Shown: in pieces, positions 8,030 through 12,362 of the stretch
Layout: every line of letters starts with the position of its first letter
How positions within the stretch are numbered: position 1 is the stretch's first letter
Assembly: GCA_043820045.1 (NCBI GenBank)
Contig: JBDREF010000399.1
Location: forward strand, 1-12,362
DNA from: JBDREF01 sp043820045
Lineage (GTDB): Bacteria > Planctomycetota > Phycisphaerae > Sedimentisphaerales > Anaerobacaceae
Reading direction: 5' to 3'
Length of the DNA stretch: 12,362 nucleotides
Translations under genes and position numbers: made by a program
Notes under the pieces: model-generated
The model's input: the letters and a program-made list of their open reading frames with translations, nothing else
Databases searched by the model: none
Told to the model about the DNA's origin: nothing

Positions 8030-8339
8030 GACTCTATGACTTAGACGTGCGCCCGCGTCGATATGCTCAGATATGGGCCGGAAATTTCACAAGGCCGGCG
8101 CCACCGGCACGCCAAACCAGAGAGGTCACCGAAGGCTTGGCAGCAACTATCTATTTGTAGCAAAAGGACTTACTGGCGTTAGGATGGGCAGTTTTTCCTG
8201 CGGCCGACCGGTACAGAGATTTTCTGCTAAAGTGCCCCTTCAGTGTTGCCGATAACTTACGCGAGTTAAAAAGAAGATTTTTTCTCCCCTCCGGAAAACA
8301 TCGGGTAGCTGACCGTTACTCGATGTTTTCTTTTTTTTT
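8030..8339 (+). ncRNA. Candidate small structured RNA ending at an orphan terminator
   Basis: A strong plus-strand terminator at 8294-8339 has no plus-strand gene before it. The 250 bases upstream hold several possible helices: GCCGG-CGCCA-CCGGC near 8100, and ACGCCA with TGGCGT enclosing about 65 bases, inside which AGGTC can pair with GACTT. A TTGACA at 8016-8021 could be a -35 box, but no good -10 follows at normal spacing. A 60-codon frame at 8073-8255 matches nothing I know and is probably chance. I see no 6S, tmRNA, SRP or RNase P signature, and no riboswitch class that fits. The 5' end is a guess. Confidence 0.3.
8294..8339 (+). terminator. Strong intrinsic terminator, plus strand
   Basis: A 14-bp stem, GAAAACATCGGGTA pairing with TACTCGATGTTTTC with one G-U pair and a nine-base loop, is followed directly by nine T. 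The other strand has no T tract after the hairpin, so it does not serve ispD. Confidence 0.85.
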
Positions 8340-8342
8340 ACC

Positions 8343-8390
8343 CGTCCTCCCTCGTCCCTCGTCTGTCGTCCATCGTCTTCTGTCTTCTAT
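8343..8390 (-). repeat. GACGANN heptad tandem repeat, family B, copy 2
   Basis: On the minus strand the tract reads as consecutive 7-base units GACGATG, GACGACA, GACGAGG, GACGAGG, then a drifting unit. It begins about 11 bases after the ispD stop. Copy 1 (1249-1297) also follows a minus-strand stop, so both tracts would lie in the 3' untranslated part of a transcript. Confidence 0.65.
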
Positions 8391-8400
8391 ATTCTGAGCG

Positions 8401-9141
8401 CTACCACTGTGCCTCGATGTAGGGGCCCACCGGACCCTCGGGCATGGGCTTCGGCCGGAACTTCAGGATGGCTTCGGCAACTGCGATATCGCTTTGGCGG
8501 GTGATTTTTATGTTCGAGGAGTCGGTTTCGACAATCGTAACGCCATGGCCTAGGGCCTCGACCAATTGTGAATCGTCGCTGATTTTGCCGGCGTCGAGGT
8601 TCTTGAGGTTTGCGTACGCTTTCTTGAGCAGTTCTGCGGCGAAGATTTGCGGGGTCTGGGCTTCGTAAAGGTCCGATCTGTCAACGGTGGCGGTTATGAC
8701 GCTGTCTTTGGCCTGTTTTATCGTGGCGGTAACCGGGCAGGCCGGTATCGCCGCACCACTTAGAGCGGCGGCTTCGAGAGTGGCGTCGATTATCTTGTCA
8801 GTCACGCAGCACCGGCAGGCATCGTGGACGGCGACAAGATCGATATCGCCTTTGATAAGCTCCAGCCCTTTGCGAACGGTATCGAAACGCTCGGCGCCGC
8901 CGAGAAAGATTTTCACACCGAAAAATTTCAGGTTCGGGCCCCATTTGACGCCGACAATTTCCTCATCGTCAGGCGAGATGCCCAGCAGAACCTGCTTTAC
9001 GTCGTCCCTGTTGGCGAAAAGCTCGACGCTTCGCAGAAAGACCGCCCTGCCGGCGACGTCAACGAACGCTTTCTTTCTGTTTCCGGCGAATCTACTGCTC
9101 GCCCCGGCCGCACAAATTATCGCTGCAACATTCCGACTCAT
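8401..9141 (-). CDS. ispD: 2-C-methyl-D-erythritol 4-phosphate cytidylyltransferase
   Basis: IspD joins CTP and MEP to make CDP-ME in the non-mevalonate isoprenoid pathway, in the cytoplasm. Numbering from the chosen start (246 aa), the CTP-binding loop is AAGASSRF (11-18) with a Lys pair at 23-24. GGAERFDTVRKGLE (81-94), VHDACR (105-110, usually VHDAAR), TIK (140-142), AQTPQIF (161-167) and NIKIT (200-204) are all family blocks. I chose ATG 9141 because AGGAG at 9151-9155 lies nine bases before it. The ATG seven codons upstream at 9162 has no such site. The gene is 53 bases behind the adenosyltransferase gene on the same strand and probably shares its message, though the two pathways are unrelated. 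No ispF is fused or adjacent. The last 20 residues (Pro/Gly-rich) look like a non-conserved tail. Confidence 0.95.
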   Translation of the reverse strand: MSRNVAAIICAAGASSRFAGNRKKAFVDVAGRAVFLRSVELFANRDDVKQVLLGISPDDEEIVGVKWGPNLKFFGVKIFLGGAERFDTVRKGLELIKGDIDLVAVHDACRCCVTDKIIDATLEAAALSGAAIPACPVTATIKQAKDSVITATVDRSDLYEAQTPQIFAAELLKKAYANLKNLDAGKISDDSQLVEALGHGVTIVETDSSNIKITRQSDIAVAEAILKFRPKPMPEGPVGPYIEAQW

Positions 9142-9194
9142 AACACGAAACTCCTGCTGCATGCCCTTCGCCTGCCCGGCGCCCGAACCGGCGG

Positions 9195-9737
9195 CTAATA
9201 CTCAATGCCGCGTCTTGCCGGTCGGCCCTTGTCGAAGGGATGCTTGATATTCTTCATTTCCGTGACCAAATCCGCCAACTCTATCAGCTCATCGGTCGCG
9301 CCACGGCCCGTCAGGACGATTTCCACGCCGCCGGCTCTCCCGGCTATGAGGTTCCTGATATCTTTGAACTCTGCCAGTCCTTTCGAAAGGCAAAACACTA
9401 TCTCATCGAGTATCAGCACGTCGTAAAGCCCTTCGGCCGCCATTCGAGCGAGCCTGCCGAGGGCCTCGCCGACTGCGGCCTGCATCCCGGCGACAGCCGT
9501 CTCGTCCTCGAAAGAGCCGGGCATCTCCCAGGGCACATCGACCGCTTCAAGGTTGATTCCAACAGCCTTCAATTTCAAGACTAGGCGCTCGCCGGTATCG
9601 AGGGTCGGCGGCTTTAAAAACTGATAGATCAGGACCCTGTTCCCCTGGCCGGCAGCCCGCAGCGCCAGGCCGAACGCGGCGGTAGTTTTGCCTTTGCCGT
9701 CACCGGTATAAATCTGGACAAGCCCTTTTTCCAGCAT
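9195..9737 (-). CDS. cobO: Corrinoid adenosyltransferase (CobA/CobO/BtuR type)
   Basis: This enzyme moves the adenosyl group of ATP onto Co(I) corrinoids, giving the adenosyl-cobalamin form, in the cytoplasm. From the chosen start it has 180 residues: P-loop GDGKGKTT (12-19), the acidic strand DVLILDEI (106-113), EIVLTGRGA (139-147) and the C-terminal signature KHPFDKGRPARRGIEY (165-180). The frame runs on upstream to 9860, but those 41 residues are not like the family, and MLEKGLVQIYTGDGKGKTT is a typical beginning. No ribosome binding site precedes ATG 9737. Instead a perfect TATAAT ends six bases before it, which suggests a leaderless message. No other cobalamin genes or B12 riboswitch are visible nearby. 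ispD follows on the same strand. Confidence 0.93.
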   Translation of the reverse strand: MLEKGLVQIYTGDGKGKTTAAFGLALRAAGQGNRVLIYQFLKPPTLDTGERLVLKLKAVGINLEAVDVPWEMPGSFEDETAVAGMQAAVGEALGRLARMAAEGLYDVLILDEIVFCLSKGLAEFKDIRNLIAGRAGGVEIVLTGRGATDELIELADLVTEMKNIKHPFDKGRPARRGIEY

Positions 9738-9743
9738 GGCGGC

Positions 9744-9772
9744 ATTATAAACATATCCGCAGCGGGCATAAA
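9744..9772 (-). promoter_or_regulatory. Possible promoter for leaderless cobO message
   Basis: A consensus -10 box TATAAT lies at 9744-9749 on the minus strand. At 17 bases upstream is TTTATG, a weak -35 (three of six). The start point would fall on or next to the A of ATG 9737. Confidence 0.4.
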
Positions 9773-9920
9773 GCGTTAAATCCGGGACGAAAGTCTCACG
9801 GACAAACTCCGCCTGCGCCAAGCAGCGGTTCTCAGCAGGTGCCCTTAAGGGGAGAATCAAAGACGGGCAGGGACAAACGCCGAATTGAAAAGATGAGAAT
9901 TTCTAATTATACAAATTTGC

Positions 9921-9949
9921 TTGCAATGTAGACGGACTTTCTGTAAATT
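9921..9949 (+). promoter_or_regulatory. Probable promoter of the tRNA-Met gene
   Basis: TTGCAA (9921-9926), a 17-base spacer, then TAAATT (9944-9949). The predicted start is about 9955, six bases before the tRNA. Each box matches four of six consensus positions. Confidence 0.45.
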
Positions 9950-9960
9950 GTGCGTCTTGT

Positions 9961-10034
9961 GGCGGCGTAGCTCAGTTGGTTAGAGCATGGGATTCATAAG
10001 CCCAGGGTCGAAGGTTCGAATCCTTCCGCCGCTA
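9961..10034 (+). tRNA. tRNA-Met (CAU)
   Basis: A 74-base cloverleaf. The acceptor stem is GGCGGCG with CGCCGCT (G-U at the first pair), D arm GCTC...GAGC, anticodon loop TTCATAA giving CAU, T arm GAAGG-TTCGAAT-CCTTC, discriminator A. The paired first base pair argues against the initiator form. CCA is not encoded. The A-G mismatch at 31-39 is a small oddity. An Ile2 tRNA, whose CAU is modified to lysidine, cannot be fully excluded by eye. Confidence 0.93.
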
Positions 10035-10035
10035 C

Positions 10036-10077
10036 TTGCTCGTATCTCGCAAGAGGCTATATACGAAATACGAGCAA
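10036..10077. other. Perfect 10-bp inverted repeat between two tRNA genes
   Basis: TTGCTCGTAT (10036-10045) pairs exactly with ATACGAGCAA (10068-10077) across 22 bases. It starts two bases after tRNA-Met. No T tract follows on either strand, so it is not a classical terminator. A processing hairpin or a small mobile palindrome are options. Confidence 0.5.
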
Positions 10078-10094
10078 CGAACGAAGATTGAAAT

Positions 10095-10167
10095 GCCCCC
10101 TTCGTCTAGTGGCCTAGGATATCAGGTTCTCATCCTGGAGACAGGGGTTCGACTCCCCTAGGGGGTA
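10095..10167 (+). tRNA. tRNA-Glu (CUC)
   Basis: A 73-base cloverleaf. The acceptor stem is GCCCCCT with AGGGGGT, anticodon stem TCAGG/CCTGG, loop TTCTCAT giving CUC, T arm AGGGG-TTCGACT-CCCCT, discriminator A, no encoded CCA. Its 3' end (10143-10169) is repeated in inverted form at 11475-11501, and a recombinase relic reads into it from the other strand, marking it as an integration target. Confidence 0.95.
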
Positions 10168-10792
10168 TTTTATTTTCAGCCAAGAATGCGTTTATTAGCG
10201 TGTCTTGGCTGTTCGCAAGGAATGAAATGTAGCTGTTTCGCAGGCTGTGGAAACACATCGCGTCGCCTTCTCTGTCCATCAGTTCCAGCCCCGCTGCCGT
10301 CAAATCTTGTCGGATAAGCTCTGCCGTGTTAAGCCACTTGCTAAAGGACACAAAGACCCTATCGGTATCGTTCGGCCCCGCCTGGGCTTCTGACGCCGTC
10401 AAAACGCTAACCAGTATTGGGGGTACAGGCTGCTCGGCCTGTTTCCCATTTTTCGCTATCGAAGCCTTTACTCGCACCGAAGCACTATCCACCGACAAGT
10501 CTATATCGTCCCAGGTAAGATTCAGCAGTTCTTTTCGCCGCAAGCCCGTCATTCCCGCCAAGAGGTAGAGTACAGCCCGCTCTCGGCCGGAAGTCCTGCC
10601 GACAAGGATATTCCTTGCAGAAGCGGTCTTGATCAAGTGGACAAACTGCTCCGGTTCCAATATTCCCTTTTTCTCAGAATCCCTGGCCCGTTTCTCCAGC
10701 TTGGCAATGGAATTGCGGATGATTCTCTGGTCTTGCTCTGCCCAGTTTAGTATCTTATGAGGGCAACGGGGGAGTATAAGGCCGGGAAAACG
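10130..10792 (-). pseudogene. Tyrosine recombinase/integrase relic ending inside tRNA-Glu
   Basis: The frame is open from 10792 to the stop at 10130, with no convincing start (a TTG at 10660 is internal). Recognisable catalytic-domain parts are LLAGMTGLRRKELLNLTWDDIDL (first Arg box, given here as a short block around GLRRKEL), the Lys region AKNGKQ, and FHSLRNSYISFL (His-x-x-Arg box). The segment with GH and the catalytic Tyr that should follow is missing: the frame passes from SFLANSQD straight to NKIPPRGVEPLSPG, which is antisense tRNA-Glu. The N-terminal DNA-binding domain is also absent. It is therefore inactive. A matching C-terminal tail lies on the other strand at 11476-11640. Confidence 0.85.
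10177..10211. other. Perfect 9-bp inverted repeat beside tRNA-Glu
   Basis: CAGCCAAGA (10177-10185) pairs with TCTTGGCTG (10203-10211). It lies ten bases after the tRNA and inside the recombinase relic, at the point where the relic stops resembling the family. It may mark the deletion that removed the catalytic Tyr region, or be a recombinase arm site. Confidence 0.45.
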
Positions 10793-10825
10793 CTACAAGT
10801 CCCTGAAGTACAAGAACTTGTAGCG
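10787..10825 (-). terminator. Probable terminator after tRNA-Ser
   Basis: A perfect 10-bp stem (CGCTACAAGT with ACTTGTAGCG, 10791-10800 and 10816-10825) with a 15-base loop, followed on the minus strand by TTTT. It begins 17 bases after the 3' end of tRNA-Ser. Confidence 0.5.
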
Positions 10826-10841
10826 TCCCTATCAAACATAA

Positions 10842-10928
10842 CGGAGAGGGCGGGATTCGAACCCGCGGTAGGGCAAGCCCTACACAGCCTTTCCAAGGCT
10901 GCTCCTTAGGCCACTCGGACACCTCTCC
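10842..10928 (-). tRNA. tRNA-Ser (GGA)
   Basis: An 87-base class II tRNA. The acceptor stem is GGAGAGG with CCTCTCC and discriminator G. Anticodon stem CAGCC/GGCTG encloses TTGGAAA, giving GGA. A long variable arm (TAGGGC-TTGCCCTA) and T arm GCGGG-TTCGAAT-CCCGC follow. CCA is not encoded. Confidence 0.95.
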
Positions 10929-10946
10929 AAGCCTGGCCCCGGGGGG

Positions 10947-11441
10947 TCAGTTTTGGTTTCTAAGTTCTGAGTTCCCGGCCGTCGGTCTTTTTTGCCGGAA
11001 AAACTTCTGCAATTGTTCGCTGCATTCGGCGGCGAGGACGCCGGCGGTTACTTTCAACCTGTGATTCAATCTTTCGTCCTCAACAATGTTGTACAGACTG
11101 CCGCAGGCGCCGCTTTTCGGGTCCATGCAGCCGAACACCAGTCTGTCCATCCGTGCCAGGACCAGCGCCCCGGCACACATCGGGCACGGCTCTAAGGTAA
11201 CGTAAATCGTGCAGCCGTGCAACCGCCAGCTTTCAACGAACGCCGCCGCCTGGGTCAGGGCGATTATCTCGGCGTGGGCCGTCGGGTCGGCAAGCTGTTC
11301 TCTCTGGTTGTATGCCTTGGCGATTATCCGGTTCTGATGAACAATTACGGCCCCTATCGGAACATCGCCGTTCTCCTCGGCGATTTCGGCAGCGGCAATA
11401 GCCATCCGCATGAACTGCTCGTCTTCTTTGCTATCGCTCAT
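10947..11441 (-). CDS. tadA: tRNA-specific adenosine deaminase
   Basis: TadA converts A34 to inosine in the anticodon of tRNA-Arg(ACG), in the cytoplasm. The 164-residue protein has the cytidine-deaminase fold: HAE at 56-58 (zinc His and catalytic Glu) and PCPMC at 85-89 (two zinc Cys). RMDRLVFGCMDPKSGACGSLYN is the usual TadA block around the substrate pocket. The frame runs on upstream to 11690, but that part crosses the inverted tRNA-Glu end and recombinase debris, so I chose ATG 11441, where MSDSKEDEQFMRMAIAAAE is a normal TadA beginning. The ribosome binding site there is weak. The tail after residue 150 (RQKRPTAGNSELRNQN) is not conserved. tRNA-Ser lies 19 bases downstream on the same strand. 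Confidence 0.95.
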   Translation of the reverse strand: MSDSKEDEQFMRMAIAAAEIAEENGDVPIGAVIVHQNRIIAKAYNQREQLADPTAHAEIIALTQAAAFVESWRLHGCTIYVTLEPCPMCAGALVLARMDRLVFGCMDPKSGACGSLYNIVEDERLNHRLKVTAGVLAAECSEQLQKFFRQKRPTAGNSELRNQN

Positions 11442-11474
11442 TGCTCGACAATCAACTGCAAATAATAAATAAAG

Positions 11475-11501
11475 AATACCCCATAGGGGAGTCGAACCCC
11501 T
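11475..11501 (-). other. Inverted copy of tRNA-Glu 3' end, att-like core
   Basis: 27 bases match 10143-10169 in reverse complement with one mismatch (CCCCA instead of CCCCC before TAGGGG). The copy covers the T arm, the 3' acceptor strand and two bases beyond the discriminator. The 5' half of a tRNA is not present on the expected side, so this is not a tRNA gene. Confidence 0.75.
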
Positions 11502-11640
11502 CAGTGGGAATTCACAAGTTCCTTCAAACAAACAGCTTACAGAAAACACAAGTCCTGTCTTGTCCACTGACTTGGACAATTTAGTGCAAATATACCCGGA
11601 ATTGGTAGAGCTTGTCAAGGCTTGGCCGGAACTGATAGCG
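11476..11640 (+). pseudogene. Detached C-terminal tail of an integrase
   Basis: Starting in the att-like core, the plus strand reads IPHRGVEPLSGNSQVPSNKQ, then TENTSPVLSTDLDNLV and PELVELVKAWPEL. I recognise this as the tail that follows the att-encoded RGVEPL stretch in a group of planctomycete integrases, where AWPELPEHIK or similar closes the protein. The core is read in the same frame as in the recombinase relic at 10130-10792 (IPPRGVEPLS). The tail stops matching at about 11635, where the IS256 fragment begins. No start codon or catalytic part is attached. Confidence 0.6.
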
Positions 11641-11958
11641 TCAAGTATTATGTGTAAGTTTAATTTTGTGCCATCTGAGCAGTTGGCCAAATACGGCTCT
11701 TTCGATGGCAGGCTCGTCGTGGAAGCAACCCATAGGATTCAAGCGGGACCTCAACGTTTTTATCGGCCGCTCCAGAGGGTTATTGGTTCGTAACCGTTTC
11801 CACCAGCGCTTTGGTAAATCGTAAAACCTCAAACTATCACGCAGTCCATACAAGAACTTCTCCACCGCCCGGAGATCGACCTGCTCCCGCCGTTGCCAAC
11901 ACCTGCAAACCGCGGGATCGCATACATCAGACCTGCAAAACAGTTGGCTGGCCGAAAA
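11641..11958 (-). pseudogene. IS256/Mutator-family transposase, C-terminal fragment
   Basis: The frame, open from 11958 to TGA at 11641, has the C-terminal signature of IS256-type transposases: SLRFYDLPKRWWKRLRTNNP, LERPIKTLRSR, then GCFHDEPAIERAVFGQLLRW. The DDE catalytic domain and N-terminal part are missing. Above residue WQRREQVDLRAVEKF the reading becomes Cys-rich and unconvincing, and a stop at 11959-11961 closes it. I could not define terminal inverted repeats. The GTG at 11865 is not a real start. Confidence 0.8.
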
Positions 11959-12012
11959 TCAATCAGTATTGTACCTTGGATTAGCTTTTGCACACAATAA
12001 ACACTGCCATTC

Positions 12013-12041
12013 TTGCCATCTCACTGACATCCTGCTACAAT
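12013..12041 (+). promoter_or_regulatory. Sigma-70-type promoter for the oxidoreductase gene
   Basis: TTGCCA (12013-12018), a 17-base spacer, then TACAAT (12036-12041). Each box matches five of six consensus bases. The start point would be about 12048, giving a leader of about 120 bases before ATG 12168. ATG 12049, which opens a 30-codon frame (to 12141), would be at the very 5' end. Confidence 0.65.
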
Positions 12042-12167
12042 TTCCATCATGAAGACGCCCCTTAAGACGGTCTCAGCGGTCCATGCTCGTACCGCCCGAA
12101 AGGAGATGTCTCATCATGTATTCTCAAACGAAAGACAATAGTCAGCTTAATAGAAAGGAACCTACCC

Positions 12168-12362
12168 ATGAAACTGGACAAAGACACAATGACTCGTCGT
12201 CATTTTCTCAGGACCAGCACCAAAGTCACCGCCCTGGCAGGATTTTCAGTTGCCACGCACGCATACGGGGCAAGCAACGACCGAATCCGCATCGGACTGG
12301 TAGGCTGCGGGGGCCGCGGTTCCGGTGCTGCTGCGCAAGCCCTGACAACCGGTGAAAACGTG
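12168..12362 (+). CDS. Gfo/Idh/MocA-family oxidoreductase with Tat signal, 3' end outside window
   Basis: Sixty-five codons are visible. The N-terminus has a twin-arginine signal, MTRRHFLRTSTKVTALAGFS, with likely cleavage after THAYGA, so the folded protein with cofactor would cross the membrane by the Tat route. It is followed by NDRIRIGLVGCGGRGSG, the first strand and Gly-rich loop (GxGxxG-like, here GCGGRG) of an NAD(P)-binding Rossmann fold. Exported Gfo/Idh proteins of this form are common in planctomycetes and usually act on sugars or related compounds, but the substrate cannot be told from this part. AAAGGAA at about 12153-12159 is the ribosome binding site. A second ATG at codon 8, just before TRRHFL, is a possible alternative start. 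Confidence 0.9.
   Translation, partial: MKLDKDTMTRRHFLRTSTKVTALAGFSVATHAYGASNDRIRIGLVGCGGRGSGAAAQALTTGENV

Noticed and set aside
8080..8200. Known RNA classes for this interval: SRP RNA, glycine or cyclic-di-GMP-I riboswitch
   Set aside because: Short likenesses exist (AGGTCACCGAAGG...GCAGCA, and CCAAACC followed by a GAGA loop), but the diagnostic conserved bases of each class are not present in order.
8073..8255. 60-codon plus-strand frame before the orphan terminator
   Set aside because: No ribosome binding site and no similarity I can see. Its basic, Cys-containing composition looks like a chance frame in structured RNA.
9738..9860. N-terminal extension of the adenosyltransferase to 9860
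   Set aside because: The 41 extra residues are unlike the family and cover a consensus -10 box.
11475..11560. A tRNA gene on the minus strand ending at 11475
   Set aside because: The T arm and 3' acceptor strand are good, but there is no matching 5' acceptor, D arm or proper anticodon stem upstream. It is a copy of a tRNA end only.
11442..11690. N-terminal extension of TadA to 11690
   Set aside because: The extra 83 codons read through the inverted tRNA-Glu end and integrase tail. TadA proteins normally begin near the chosen ATG 11441.

Overview
The window looks like chromosomal DNA of a planctomycete, probably of the Phycisphaerae/Sedimentisphaerales kind. This is an inference from gene content. 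The supporting signs are an iduronate-2-sulfatase-like sulfatase, a type I dockerin domain on a membrane protein beside an ECF sigma factor, a VIT/VWA lipoprotein, a Tat-type Gfo/Idh/MocA oxidoreductase, and an integrase C-terminal tail of a kind I associate with that group. No rRNA or marker gene in the window fixes the taxonomy.

Layout. 1-1045 is the 3' part of a sulfatase gene (+). 1046-1335 is non-coding and holds two repeat families. 1336-3231 (-) encodes a secreted protein of unknown function. 3232-3623 holds the remnant of a Gly-rich repeat protein with a stop codon inside its repeat. 3624-7785 (-) is a compact four-gene unit, in transcription order: ECF sigma factor, single-pass membrane protein with an external dockerin, secreted cohesin-like protein, VIT/VWA lipoprotein. 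7786-8400 is non-coding, with a second copy of each repeat family and a strong plus-strand terminator that serves no visible gene, so a small RNA is possible. 8401-9737 (-) holds corrinoid adenosyltransferase and IspD. 9921-10928 is a tRNA cluster (Met-CAU, Glu-CUC, and Ser-GGA on the other strand) with a decayed tyrosine recombinase between Glu and Ser. 10947-11441 (-) is tadA. 11475-11958 is mobile-element debris: an inverted copy of the tRNA-Glu 3' end fused to an integrase tail, then an IS256-type transposase fragment. 12013-12362 is a promoter, a leader and the start of a Tat-exported oxidoreductase gene (+).

How the genes may work together. The most notable unit is 3624-7785. The last three genes are spaced or overlapped tightly enough for coupled translation. 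A dockerin on the outer face of a membrane protein next to an ECF sigma factor, beside a secreted protein with a cohesin-like pattern, suggests a surface sensing or assembly system in which dockerin-cohesin contact could control the sigma factor. That mechanism is a hypothesis, not something the sequence proves.

The second notable point is the split integrase. One part (10130-10792, -) ends inside tRNA-Glu. A separate C-terminal tail (11476-11640, +) starts from an inverted 27-bp copy of the same tRNA end, read in the same frame. Flipping the DNA between the two copies would join them into one reading frame.
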